Assembly (NCBI RefSeq): GCF_003346815.1
Contig: NZ_CP031217.1
Span: 620,001-684,000 of the forward strand
DNA from: Halarcobacter bivalviorum
GTDB taxonomy: Bacteria > Campylobacterota > Campylobacteria > Campylobacterales > Arcobacteraceae
Reading direction: 5' to 3'
DNA: 64,000 bases
Shown here: piece by piece, positions 9,681-18,031 of the stretch
Layout of the letters: the number at the start of each line of letters is the position of its first letter
Position numbering within the stretch: the stretch's first letter is position 1
Program-made: the position numbers and the translations under genes
Notes under the pieces: model-generated
Told to the model about the DNA's origin: nothing
Database searches by the model: none
The model's input: the letters and a program-made list of their open reading frames with translations, nothing else

Positions 9681-9848
9681 ATTAAACTTGAGCCCTGTAG
9701 ACACTGTAAAAGAGAGATTGAAACAAAAAAAAGACAATGTCCTTATTGTGGAACTTTAAATCCAACAGTTAAAATAAAAGAGATTGTAATAGGAATGGCT
9801 TTTGTTATTGCTATTATGTCAGTAGTAACTTATTTTGTGAATAATTAG
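9681..9848 (+). CDS. Tiny zinc-ribbon membrane protein with probable ATT start
   Basis: The reading frame encodes 55 residues beginning (M)KLEPCRHCKREIE, with CRHC and CPYC pairs forming a zinc ribbon and one C-terminal membrane segment (GMAFVIAIMSVVTYFV). There is no ATG, GTG or TTG in frame between the upstream stop at 9657-9659 and the cysteines. A Shine-Dalgarno AAAGGA at 9669-9674 sits 6 bases before ATT at 9681 (ATC at 9678 is the only close alternative). A perfect terminator directly after the stop supports a transcribed gene. Either it uses a rare ATT start, as infC and some other genes do, or the start codon has been lost. Function is unknown. Confidence 0.65.
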   Translation: MKLEPCRHCKREIETKKRQCPYCGTLNPTVKIKEIVIGMAFVIAIMSVVTYFVNN

Positions 9849-9866
9849 AACTATCTTCTAATTATT
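9840..9866. terminator. Bidirectional terminator between zinc-ribbon gene and rhomboid gene
   Basis: AATAATTAGAA (9840-9850) pairs perfectly with TTCTAATTATT (9856-9866), an 11-bp stem with loop CTATC. It overlaps the stop codons of both convergent genes. Its position supports the reality of the small gene that ends at 9848. Confidence 0.65.
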
Positions 9867-10393
9867 CCTATTAAAAACCCAATTCCTAAACCTATAAAAT
9901 GGGCATACCAAGCAATTGGAAGACCAATAAGTACAGGGGCTACTGAGATTATTAATACCCAAGTTATAATAGCTTTTCTTTGAAATCTATCTATATAAGC
10001 AATATATCCCATTAAGGCACAAATTGCTCCTGAAGCTCCTACAAGATTTACATAATTATCAATATAATAGATATATAAAAAACTAAGAATAGATGTTATA
10101 AGACCTGCGATAAAATAAGAGATTATAAACTCTTTTTTCCCTCTATAAAGTTCGATTGCATTTCCAAATTGATATAAAACAAACATATTCATAGCAAGGT
10201 GACCTAATCCTCCATGTGCAAACATTGTAGTAAGAGGTTGCCAATAAAAATCAGCTTCTACAAAGTACATATTAAGACCTAGATATAAACCACCATAAGA
10301 GATATTTGTTTGGATGAGATACATTACAATAGTTATTGCAATAGTGATATTTGTAAGTGTAAAGTTTGACCTAGTTTTGAACATAATTTTCAT
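9851..10393 (-). CDS. Rhomboid family intramembrane serine protease
   Basis: The product is 180 aa with about six membrane segments. The family motifs are HGGLGHLAMNMF (H60, H65, N69), the catalytic serine S121 in GASGA and the catalytic histidine H165 in YAHFIG, so it should be active. Rhomboids cut membrane proteins within the bilayer; the substrate is unknown. Its start overlaps the end of the upstream single-pass membrane protein gene by 23 bases, and both follow lon on the same strand, so the three are probably one operon. Confidence 0.92.
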   Translation of the reverse strand: MKIMFKTRSNFTLTNITIAITIVMYLIQTNISYGGLYLGLNMYFVEADFYWQPLTTMFAHGGLGHLAMNMFVLYQFGNAIELYRGKKEFIISYFIAGLITSILSFLYIYYIDNYVNLVGASGAICALMGYIAYIDRFQRKAIITWVLIISVAPVLIGLPIAWYAHFIGLGIGFLIGIIRR

Positions 10394-10940
10394 ATACCTT
10401 TATAGAGCACTGGATTCTTTCTTTAATTGCATTTTTATACATAAATTGAAAATCACTTTGCATAAAAAAAATCTCTTTTGAATTGATTCTAAAAGAGACT
10501 AAAACTTTTCCTGCACTTAGCTCATTTTTATTATTCTCTATTATTTCATATTTTATCTTTAAATACTTTTGTAACTCATTTTTAGCTTGAACATTAATTA
10601 GTTTTTTAATCTCTTCATCTGCTTCTTTTAAAGTAATTACATTCTCAATTTTTGAGTCTTTCTCTTTTTTTATAAAAGAGCCTTCTATTTTGTAATAACC
10701 TTTTTTTATTGCATTGTGCGACTTCTTTAAGAGTTCATGATTTTTTATTCTAACTTTGCTAGAAGTCTCTTCTTGACAAGGAAGTTTTTCTACTTTAGAT
10801 ACAGGGATTTCTTCTTTAGGTTTTTCAACTATAAAAGTAGAGTATAAAACAATTGATATAGAGATCATAACAATTGTTGCAAAGGTAAAAAGATTATTTA
10901 TGATGATACTATCATTAGCTCTTGTTCTTTTTACCTTCAT
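10371..10940 (-). CDS. Single-pass membrane protein of unknown function
   Basis: I do not recognise this 189-aa protein. A membrane segment lies at about residues 18-38 (LFTFATIVMISISIVLYSTFIV). The rest, probably periplasmic, is lysine- and glutamate-rich, with two cysteines (in PCQEE and in IQCSIK). It starts 4 bases after the lon stop and overlaps the rhomboid start by 23 bases. That tight coupling suggests a shared role in membrane protein quality control, but the sequence shows no direct sign of it. Confidence 0.75.
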   Translation of the reverse strand: MKVKRTRANDSIIINNLFTFATIVMISISIVLYSTFIVEKPKEEIPVSKVEKLPCQEETSSKVRIKNHELLKKSHNAIKKGYYKIEGSFIKKEKDSKIENVITLKEADEEIKKLINVQAKNELQKYLKIKYEIIENNKNELSAGKVLVSFRINSKEIFFMQSDFQFMYKNAIKERIQCSIKVYENYVQN

Positions 10941-10944
10941 TTTT

Positions 10945-13362
10945 TTAGATTAATGCTTCTTTTAAAACATCTTCTATTGTATCAACAGCTTTAATTTCCA
11001 TATTCTCTTTTACTTCATTAGGGATTTCATCTAAATCTCTTTGATAGTTTTTTCTTGGAATTAAAGCTAAACTCATTTTTGCTTTATGAGCAGCAATAAG
11101 TTTCTCTTTTAGACCACCAATTGGAAGAACTTTTCCTGTTAAAGTTAGCTCTCCTGTCATAGCAATATTAGCTTTAACTTCACGGTTACTTAAAATTGAA
11201 GCAATTGTTGTTGCCATAGTTATTCCTGCACTAGGGCCATCTTTAGGTGTTGCTCCTTCTGGAATATGTAAGTGAATATCATATCTTTTGTAGATTTCAC
11301 TTGGGTCTACTTTAACTTTATCTTCAAGCTCTTTTGCTGTTTTAGGAATAAGCTCTTGGTCTATTTTTAATTTTTTATTATCAATTAAAAGCTTTACTAC
11401 AGAATAAGAGATTTTAGAAGATTCTTTCATAACTTCTCCCATATTTCCAGTAACACTTAAGATACCTTTTCCTTTAAGTTTAACTGCTTCAGTTTTTAAA
11501 ACATCTCCACCTACAGCAGTCCAAGCTAAACCATTTGTAACTCCAATAGAATTTTTCTTTTCAGCTGGGTCTATTTCAAAGATTGGATTATCTAAAAACT
11601 CTTTTAGATTTTTATTTGAAATAGTTACTTTCTTTAAATCTGGATTTTTTAGAAGTTTTTTAACAGTTTTTCTAAAAATCTTTGCAAAAACTCTTCTTAA
11701 ATTTCTAACTCCAGCTTCTCTTGTATATTTAGAGATAATAGCTTCTATTGTAGCTTTTGATAAAGAGATTTCACTTCTTTTTAATCCATGTTTTTCTAAC
11801 TCTTGTGGAATTAGATAATCTTTTGCAATATGATATTTCTCATTTGGAGTATATGAAGAGATTTCAATAAACTCCATTCTATCTCTTAGTGCTGCCGGAA
11901 TTCTTCTTGCGTCATTTGCAGTTGCAACAAAAATACATTGAGATAAATCAATAGCAAAATTTAAATAAAGGTCTCTAAACTCATTGTTTTGCTCAGGGTC
12001 TAAAACCTCTAACATAACAGCTGTTGGGTCACCTCTATGGTTTGCACCTAACTTATCTATCTCATCAAGAACAACAACAGGATTCATAGTTTTAGCATCA
12101 CAAATACCTTTTACTATTCTTCCTGGCATAGCTCCAACATAAGTTCTTCTATGTCCTCTTAGTTCATTAACATCTTCCATTCCACCAAGAGCAACTCTCA
12201 CAAGTGGTCTTTTTAAAGCTTGTGAAATAGAGTTTGCAAGTGAAGTTTTACCAACACCTGGAGGTCCTACAAAACAAAGAACAGTACCTTTTGATTTAAG
12301 GTTTTCAATATTTCTTTTTTCAAGCAATTCTTTTACTGCAAAGTACTCAGAAATTCTCTCTTTTGGTTTTTCTAAAGAGTAGTGGTCTTCATTTAATTGC
12401 TCTTCAACACTTTTTACTGAAATATCACCTTGAGCATATTTTCCAAAAGGAATTTCTAAAACATTTTCAATATAAGTTTGTAAAAGAGCACTATCTGGTG
12501 AATCTTGGTGCATTCTACTTAATTTATCAATTTGTTTTTTTGTCTCTTTAAAACCATCTTTTGGCATAAAAGGTTTTAGTTTTTTAAGTTTTCTTCTATA
12601 AACTTTTAGTTCAGACTCTTTTTGATTGTCTGTACCTAACTCTTTTTGAATAGCTTTAATTTGCTCTTTTAAGAAATAGTCTTTATGTGTTTTTTCAATT
12701 TTTGAGTTTACTTTTTGAGTAATCTCTTTTTGTATTTTTAAACTCTCAATCTCTTTTTTAATTGTTTCAATGATATTTAAAAGTCTTTGCTCTAAATTTG
12801 TCTCAGCAAAAAGTCTATAAGCTTCATCTTTTTTAACTTTTAAAACAGAAGAGATTAAATCAGCAATTCTTGTAGCATCATTATTTTCTTCAATTGTTTT
12901 AATTAAATCTGCAGGAAATTTAGAGTTAATTGCTGATAATTTTTTTACTTGTTCTCTTAAAACATCAATAATTGATTCAATACTATCTTGTGAAAATTCT
13001 TCATTTTCTAATTTATCTACAAGTGCAAAAGTTGAATTTTCTTCATTAAATTCAGATATCCTACCTTTTGCTAATCCTTGAAAAAGGATTTTTATTTTTC
13101 CATCTGGTAAAGATACTTTTCTCATGATATTTCCGATTACTCCAACATCATAGAAACTATCTTTATCTCTTTTCCCCTCATGTCCAGGTTTACTAACAGT
13201 TACAAGTACAAGTTTATTATGCTCAATAGAATGCTCTACTGCTTTTAAGTTCTCTTCACTTCCTAAAAACAATGGAGCAATCATAAATGGATATAAAAAT
13301 ACTTCATCTTCAACTATTAAAGGTATTTCTTGTGGAAAAGAATCATAATTCTCTAATTCCAT
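10945..13362 (-). CDS. lon: ATP-dependent protease Lon
   Basis: The product is 805 aa, the normal length for Lon. An N-terminal substrate-binding domain leads through a coiled linker to an AAA+ module with Walker A GPPGVGKTS and Walker B VVLDEIDKLG. The C-terminal protease domain has the catalytic serine S711 in DGPSAGIT and the lysine of GGLKEK, about residue 754. Lon degrades misfolded and regulatory proteins in the cytoplasm. bamD lies upstream on the same strand, an order also found in Campylobacter and Helicobacter. Confidence 0.98.
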   Translation of the reverse strand: MELENYDSFPQEIPLIVEDEVFLYPFMIAPLFLGSEENLKAVEHSIEHNKLVLVTVSKPGHEGKRDKDSFYDVGVIGNIMRKVSLPDGKIKILFQGLAKGRISEFNEENSTFALVDKLENEEFSQDSIESIIDVLREQVKKLSAINSKFPADLIKTIEENNDATRIADLISSVLKVKKDEAYRLFAETNLEQRLLNIIETIKKEIESLKIQKEITQKVNSKIEKTHKDYFLKEQIKAIQKELGTDNQKESELKVYRRKLKKLKPFMPKDGFKETKKQIDKLSRMHQDSPDSALLQTYIENVLEIPFGKYAQGDISVKSVEEQLNEDHYSLEKPKERISEYFAVKELLEKRNIENLKSKGTVLCFVGPPGVGKTSLANSISQALKRPLVRVALGGMEDVNELRGHRRTYVGAMPGRIVKGICDAKTMNPVVVLDEIDKLGANHRGDPTAVMLEVLDPEQNNEFRDLYLNFAIDLSQCIFVATANDARRIPAALRDRMEFIEISSYTPNEKYHIAKDYLIPQELEKHGLKRSEISLSKATIEAIISKYTREAGVRNLRRVFAKIFRKTVKKLLKNPDLKKVTISNKNLKEFLDNPIFEIDPAEKKNSIGVTNGLAWTAVGGDVLKTEAVKLKGKGILSVTGNMGEVMKESSKISYSVVKLLIDNKKLKIDQELIPKTAKELEDKVKVDPSEIYKRYDIHLHIPEGATPKDGPSAGITMATTIASILSNREVKANIAMTGELTLTGKVLPIGGLKEKLIAAHKAKMSLALIPRKNYQRDLDEIPNEVKENMEIKAVDTIEDVLKEALI

Positions 13363-13393
13363 ATATATTAACTCCTAAAATTTATTTAATTTT

Positions 13394-14065
13394 TTAAAAA
13401 ATATTTTTTTCAAAAGGATATTTGTATAAAGGCATCTCTACTGGCTCAATCTCTTTTGGATCAACCCAAGACTCTTTTACTTTCTCTTCATAGTACTTAG
13501 CTGCTTTAGGTTTATCAATTCTTTTATATAAATCAGCAATCTCTTTATCTAAAGAGGCTTTTGCCATATATAATCTTGCATTCATTGTATTTACTAAAGG
13601 CATATATTTAGAGTTTGAAAAAAGATTTTTATACTCTTCAATCTCTTTAATTGTGTCTTCAATTAATTGTTGATCTCTTAGTTCGTTTGAAAAACCTAAG
13701 AAGTTTGCTTTAATTTTTAAATATCTTACATAATCAATATTTTTACTTAGTGCAAATCTTTTAATATATTCATCTAAATAGAAATTAGCTAATTGATACT
13801 CTTCATTATCAATATGTGCATTAGCTAAAATTAAAAGTGCAGTTGGGATTAAAGGTGAGTTTCTATGCTCACTTTCTAAAGAAGTATATACGTCATCAGC
13901 TTCTTCTAAGTAGCCCGTAGAAATCTGGTTCAGCATCTCATTATACCAATATAATGCAGGTTTGTCATACTCTTGTACTCTATCAGATTTTTGTGAACAA
14001 GCAGTTAACATAAAACCTAAACCAATAATTAATACAAAATTCTTGAACTTTAATTTGTTAATCAT
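13394..14065 (-). CDS. bamD: Outer membrane assembly lipoprotein BamD
   Basis: The product is 223 aa. The signal sequence ends in the lipobox LTAC with C23, followed by tetratricopeptide-like helices (for example the ALYWYNEMLNQI and FYLDEYIKRF segments). BamD (ComL) is the lipoprotein partner of BamA in outer membrane protein insertion. The gene lies directly upstream of lon, as in Campylobacter, with a 31-base gap, and they may be cotranscribed. The assignment rests on the lipobox, the TPR pattern, the length and the neighbours. Confidence 0.9.
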   Translation of the reverse strand: MINKLKFKNFVLIIGLGFMLTACSQKSDRVQEYDKPALYWYNEMLNQISTGYLEEADDVYTSLESEHRNSPLIPTALLILANAHIDNEEYQLANFYLDEYIKRFALSKNIDYVRYLKIKANFLGFSNELRDQQLIEDTIKEIEEYKNLFSNSKYMPLVNTMNARLYMAKASLDKEIADLYKRIDKPKAAKYYEEKVKESWVDPKEIEPVEMPLYKYPFEKNIF

Positions 14066-14166
14066 TTGAATTATCCTTTGTCATAAAGCAAGTATTTTAT
14101 CTTATGTATCCTTGCTATTTTCTTACTTTTTATTATTTTATTTTTCTAATATTATATTTAATTAGT

Positions 14167-14172
14167 TATAAT
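14167..14172 (+). promoter_or_regulatory. Candidate -10 box for proC
   Basis: TATAAT at 14167-14172 lies 29 bases before the proC ATG, with an AAAGG ribosome site in between. No -35 match is seen, which is common in this phylum, where the sigma-70 promoters rely mostly on the -10 box. Confidence 0.5.
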
Positions 14173-14201
14173 AAATGAAATAATTTTTAAAGGTCGCCAA
14201 A

Positions 14202-14966
14202 ATGAAATTAACACTTATAGGAAATGGCTTCATGGCACAAGCGCTGGCAAGAGGACTTGTGAATAACTTTGAAGTAGAGATTATTGGAAGAGATGAAAAA
14301 AAATTAAATGATATTAAAACTAAAATTCCAAATATAGAAGTTAAAGTAATGAGTGATGCTGAAAATATTACAGATAAGAATATCATCTTTTGTGTAAAAC
14401 CATATGCATTACAAAGTGTTGCTGCAAGATTAGAAGGTCAAGCAAATATACTTTTTTCAATCCTTGCAGGAACTACAATTGATAACTTAAAAAAACAGAT
14501 AAAATCAAAATTTTATATTAGAAGTATGCCAAATGTTGCAGCTTCTGTATTGGGTTCTATGACTACAATTACAGGGGATAAGGAAGCAAAAAACTTAGCT
14601 TTAGAGCTATTTAATCATATTGGAAAAACTGTTTGGGTTAATACTGAAAATCAATTAGATATTGCAACAGCAGTTGCAGGTAGTGGACCTGCTTTTTTAA
14701 GTTTAGTTGCAGAGAGTTTAAGTGATGGAGCTGTAAAAGCTGGACTAGAAAGAAATATTAGTAATGAACTTGTACATGGTCTATTTTCAGGATATGCAAA
14801 ACTTTTAGAAAATAACCATCCTGCAATTATTAAAGATTCAGTAATGAGTCCTGGTGGTACAACTGCTGCAGGAATGGGAAAACTAGAAGAGGGTGCTGTT
14901 AGAGACTCAATGATAAAAGCAATTGAAGCTGCCTATGAAAAAGCTTGCGAAATCGGAAAAAAATAG
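14202..14966 (+). CDS. proC: Pyrroline-5-carboxylate reductase
   Basis: This enzyme makes proline from pyrroline-5-carboxylate with NAD(P)H. The N-terminal nucleotide-binding fold shows IGNGFMAQALARGL in place of the usual IGxGxMxxA. The C-terminal signature runs from VAGSGPAFLSL through to the SPGGTTAAG segment. The length of 254 aa is normal. The gene follows bamD divergently and is overlapped at its 3' end by a pseudopilin-like gene, an arrangement that resembles proC-ctsT in Campylobacter jejuni. Confidence 0.96.
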   Translation: MKLTLIGNGFMAQALARGLVNNFEVEIIGRDEKKLNDIKTKIPNIEVKVMSDAENITDKNIIFCVKPYALQSVAARLEGQANILFSILAGTTIDNLKKQIKSKFYIRSMPNVAASVLGSMTTITGDKEAKNLALELFNHIGKTVWVNTENQLDIATAVAGSGPAFLSLVAESLSDGAVKAGLERNISNELVHGLFSGYAKLLENNHPAIIKDSVMSPGGTTAAGMGKLEEGAVRDSMIKAIEAAYEKACEIGKK

Positions 14967-15240
14967 TTTTACTTTACTTGAAACAATAATAAGTATTCTT
15001 CTTTTATCAATTATTATAAGTGGATTTTCTAATATCTCCTCTTATGATAATTTTGATGAAGAGTATATACTTCTAAATAAAATAGAAAACTCCTTTACTC
15101 TTTCCTCTTATGATTCAACATATATTAAAAATAATCAAAAACTTACTCTTAAAATTAATGATATAGAAGAAAAAGATATAAACATAAAAAAGATTGAATA
15201 TAGTAATGAAAAAATAAGGCTTTTTAAATATGAATTATAA
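14935..15240 (+). CDS. Pseudopilin-like protein, possibly CtsT-type competence factor
   Basis: The product is 101 aa from the ATG at 14935, overlapping the end of proC by 32 bases. The N-terminus has a prepilin-type signature: a basic leader, then FTLLETIISILLLSIIISGF, where processing before F and the conserved glutamate at +5 are as in type IV pilins. The remaining 70 residues are short and lysine-rich, smaller than a normal pilin head. In Campylobacter jejuni the gene after proC is ctsT, needed for natural transformation, so a DNA-uptake role is plausible. There is no good ribosome site, so it probably depends on translational coupling. Confidence 0.65.
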   Translation: MKKLAKSEKNSFTLLETIISILLLSIIISGFSNISSYDNFDEEYILLNKIENSFTLSSYDSTYIKNNQKLTLKINDIEEKDINIKKIEYSNEKIRLFKYEL

Positions 15241-15589
15241 AAATATTAAAAGAGCTTTTTCTTTACTGGAACTTGTTTTTGTAATTTTAATAGGTTCAAT
15301 TATAGTTTTTTATTCAACAATTTATACAAAAGAGTTATATGAAAATCAAGTGCATAATCAAGAGTTAGCAATGATGAAATTAGATTTAAACTCTGCTAAG
15401 ATAATTATAGAAAAAAATTTGCCATCTTCAAAAAACAAATTACTTTATAAAGAAGATAAACTTTTTTATGAGAATAGTATTCTTTTAGAAAGAGTAAGCT
15501 CTTTTTCAATGATTCAAAATGCAAATATATTAAAAATAAAAATTGAACTTGATAAAAAGATTGTTCAAGAGTGGAGTTTTGTTTTATGA
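15230..15589 (+). CDS. Prepilin-type N-cleavage protein
   Basis: The product is 119 aa. MNYKNIKRAFSLLELVFVIL is a clear prepilin signature, with the leader ending in KRA before FSLLE and then a hydrophobic helix to about residue 29. The globular part is small. It overlaps the preceding pseudopilin-like gene by 11 bases and the next gene by 4, so the three form a tightly coupled unit. It may be a minor pseudopilin of a DNA-uptake or secretion machine. The assembly ATPase and the prepilin peptidase are not in the window. Confidence 0.75.
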   Translation: MNYKNIKRAFSLLELVFVILIGSIIVFYSTIYTKELYENQVHNQELAMMKLDLNSAKIIIEKNLPSSKNKLLYKEDKLFYENSILLERVSSFSMIQNANILKIKIELDKKIVQEWSFVL

Positions 15590-15918
15590 AAAAATCTTTT
15601 ATTCTCTTTTCTGTAATTATTTTATTGTTTGTTTTTTCTCTTTTAATGATAAAAATCTATGAAACAAAAAGTATAAACTCTTTAAATATAGTAAATCAAT
15701 ATAAATATATACAAGCAAAAAATCATCTACTATTTTTAGAAGAGTATCTTAGAAGTTTAAATGATTTCTCCTCTTTATCTAAACTAGAAATTGAGGATAA
15801 AGATTATAAGATTATTGCTTTTATTTCATCTAAAGAGAGCTTATATGAAATTGAATTAATAGTAAAAGCTTTTGAGCATAATGTAAGAGTTCATAAAAGT
15901 TTTACTGTAAGTAAATAA
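15586..15918 (+). CDS. Small membrane-anchored protein of the pseudopilin cluster
   Basis: The product is 110 aa from the ATG at 15586. That ATG overlaps the preceding stop as ATGA and has a GTGGAG ribosome site. The N-terminus MKKSFILFSVIILLFVFSLL is a membrane anchor without the glutamate at +5, as in some minor pseudopilins of the GspK/PilX kind. The remainder is a short alpha/beta-like stretch. I do not recognise a family; the operon position suggests that it works with the two pseudopilin-like proteins before it. Confidence 0.6.
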   Translation: MKKSFILFSVIILLFVFSLLMIKIYETKSINSLNIVNQYKYIQAKNHLLFLEEYLRSLNDFSSLSKLEIEDKDYKIIAFISSKESLYEIELIVKAFEHNVRVHKSFTVSK

Positions 15919-15980
15919 AATCACTTTATGACTTTTTCATATGCAATTAAGTAAACTTCTGCTTTAAAATTAAAACTTTC

Positions 15981-16006
15981 TTATAAAAATCATGTAATTT
16001 TTATAA
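15981..16006. promoter_or_regulatory. Hairpin in the leader of the antiporter gene
   Basis: TTATAAAAAT (15981-15990) pairs perfectly with ATTTTTATAA (15997-16006) around loop CATGTA, 22 bases before the ATG of the antiporter gene. No T-run follows, so it is not a standard terminator for the pseudopilin genes. It may be an operator or an RNA leader element. AT-rich chance pairing cannot be excluded. Confidence 0.35.
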
Positions 16007-16027
16007 AACTAAAACGAAGGACAAAGT

Positions 16028-17353
16028 ATGAACTCTGTAATAATTGCAGTTAGTTTAATGGTCTTACTTTCATTAGTAAGAGTAAATATCGTTATTGCTT
16101 TAATTGTTGGGGCAATAGTTGGTGGTCTAAGTGCTGGCTTAGACATAAATGAAACAATAAAAGCCTTTAACAATGGTCTAGGAAATGGAGCAACAATAGC
16201 ATTAAGTTATGCAATGCTTGGAACTTTTGCTGTAGCAATTTCTAAATCAGGAATTACTGACTTATTGTCAAATATGATTATAAGAAAAGTAGGTAAGGGT
16301 GAGTCTACATTACAATTCATTTATATAAAATATTTGATGCTAACACTTATTTTATTAGCTGCAATTTCTTCTCAAAATATTGTTCCTGTACATATTGCAT
16401 TTATTCCAATTTTAATACCACCTCTTTTACACTCAATGGCAAAATTAGAGATTGATAGAAGAGTAGTTGCTTGTGTTATCACTTTCGGTTTAGTAGCAAC
16501 TTATATGTTTTTACCAGTTGGTTTTGGAGGAATTTTCTTAAATGAAATTTTATTAAAAAACTTAGTTGATAATGGTGTTTCTGCTATTTCTGGACAACTT
16601 CCTATGGCTATGGCAGTACCAGTTTTTGGTATGTTCTTAGGTCTATTAGTAGCTATATTTTTTACATATAAAAAGAAAAGAAAATATGATATTAGTAAGA
16701 TTTTAGAAATTGAATCTGAATCAAAAGAGATTAACTATTTTCATGTTGCAATTGCTCTTGTTTCTGTAATTACAGCTTTAGGACTTCAATTATATACAAA
16801 CTCAATTATTTTAGGTTCTCTTGCAGGTTTTATAATCTTTATTGTTGCTGGTGTTATTAAAGCTGACCAAACTCAAGACTTTTTTGCAAAAGGTCTTAAA
16901 ATGATGGGAATGATTGGTTTTATTATGATTGCAGCAAATGGTTTTGCAAGTGTTATAAATGCAACTGGTGGAGTTGAAACTTTAGTTAAATCAGTAGTTG
17001 ATATTATTGGAGATAATAAATCTTTAGCAGTTCTTCTAATGCTTTTAGTTGGTCTATTTATTACAATGGGAATTGGTTCATCTTTCTCAACTATTCCTAT
17101 TATTGCAACTATTTATGCACCTTTATGTTTACAATTAGATTTTTCAGTGATGGCAACAATTACTATTATTGGAACAGCAGCTGCTTTAGGAGATGCTGGA
17201 AGTCCAGCTTCTGATAGTACACTTGGACCTACATCAGGATTAAATGTAGATGGACAACATGATCATATCTGGGATTCAGTTGTACCAACATTCTTACACT
17301 ACAATATTCCATTAATTATTTTTGGATGGATTGCAGCTGTTTATATTTTTTAA
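16028..17353 (+). CDS. Na+/H+ antiporter family membrane protein (NhaC-like)
   Basis: The product is 441 aa with about twelve hydrophobic segments spread over its length. The C-terminal motif [19 protein letters not shown] and the half-way loops fit the Na+/H+ antiporter family related to NhaC and YuiF, within the ion transporter superfamily. Family members exchange sodium for protons, and some have been reported to take up amino acids, so the substrate is uncertain. The start has a GAAGGA ribosome site. It is convergent with rdgB across a strong terminator. Confidence 0.82.
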   Translation: MNSVIIAVSLMVLLSLVRVNIVIALIVGAIVGGLSAGLDINETIKAFNNGLGNGATIALSYAMLGTFAVAISKSGITDLLSNMIIRKVGKGESTLQFIYIKYLMLTLILLAAISSQNIVPVHIAFIPILIPPLLHSMAKLEIDRRVVACVITFGLVATYMFLPVGFGGIFLNEILLKNLVDNGVSAISGQLPMAMAVPVFGMFLGLLVAIFFTYKKKRKYDISKILEIESESKEINYFHVAIALVSVITALGLQLYTNSIILGSLAGFIIFIVAGVIKADQTQDFFAKGLKMMGMIGFIMIAANGFASVINATGGVETLVKSVVDIIGDNKSLAVLLMLLVGLFITMGIGSSFSTIPIIATIYAPLCLQLDFSVMATITIIGTAAALGDAGSPASDSTLGPTSGLNVDGQHDHIWDSVVPTFLHYNIPLIIFGWIAAVYIF

Positions 17354-17380
17354 ATAAAAGTAGGATTTTCCTACTTTTAT
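17354..17380. terminator. Bidirectional terminator between antiporter gene and rdgB
   Basis: ATAAAAGTAGGA (17354-17365) pairs perfectly with TCCTACTTTTAT (17369-17380) around a TTT loop. The 12-bp stem lies between the convergent stops and overlaps the rdgB stop. Confidence 0.8.
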
Positions 17381-17967
17381 AAAATTACCTCTAAAACTTT
17401 TTTAGCCAAGTTTAAAGCCTTACTTCTATGTGAAAATGCTTTTTTTATTTCACTAGGAAGCTCTCCTAAAGTTTTATCAAAACCATTGGGAATAAACATT
17501 GGGTCATAACCAAAACCACCATCACCTATCTCTTTATTTATAACTTTTCCATACATCCATCCATGTACGCTATAAGTGAAACCTTTATATACAATTGCTA
17601 TACAAGCTGTATAATAAGCTTCTGTCTCTTCTAAGTCTTTTTCATTTAGTTTTGAGATAAGTTTTGCATTGTTTTCTTTATCATTTGCATTCTCTCCTGC
17701 ATATCTTGCAGAGTAAATACCTGGTTCATTATTTATTGCAGGAACAGTAATCCCACTATCGTCAGAGATTACAATTGCATCTTCATCTGCAATTTTTTGA
17801 TAAATTTCTTGAGCTTTTTTTACAGCATTTCCTTGAAAAGAGTCTTTATCTTCAACAACTTCATAATCTCCAATTAGCTCTTTAAAAGTTAATACTTCTT
17901 CATTTGGTAAGAGTTTTTTGAACTCATCAATTTTACCTTTATTTCCCGTAGCTAAAATAATTCTCAC
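17377..17967 (-). CDS. rdgB: Non-canonical purine NTP pyrophosphatase
   Basis: The product is 196 aa of the Ham1/RdgB family, which removes dITP, ITP and XTP from the nucleotide pool. The family motifs are ATGNKGKIDEF at the N-terminus, ISDDSGI in the middle, GGFGYDPMFIP and the C-terminal AFSHRSKAL. The start is GTG at 17965-17967, with AAAGGA 8 bases in front. The length is normal and the call is secure. Confidence 0.95.
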   Translation of the reverse strand: MRIILATGNKGKIDEFKKLLPNEEVLTFKELIGDYEVVEDKDSFQGNAVKKAQEIYQKIADEDAIVISDDSGITVPAINNEPGIYSARYAGENANDKENNAKLISKLNEKDLEETEAYYTACIAIVYKGFTYSVHGWMYGKVINKEIGDGGFGYDPMFIPNGFDKTLGELPSEIKKAFSHRSKALNLAKKVLEVIL

Positions 17968-18031
17968 ACTTTTTCCTTTTAACGTCTTATTAACTTTATT
18001 GATATATAATCTTGCTTTATTTTAAATACTT

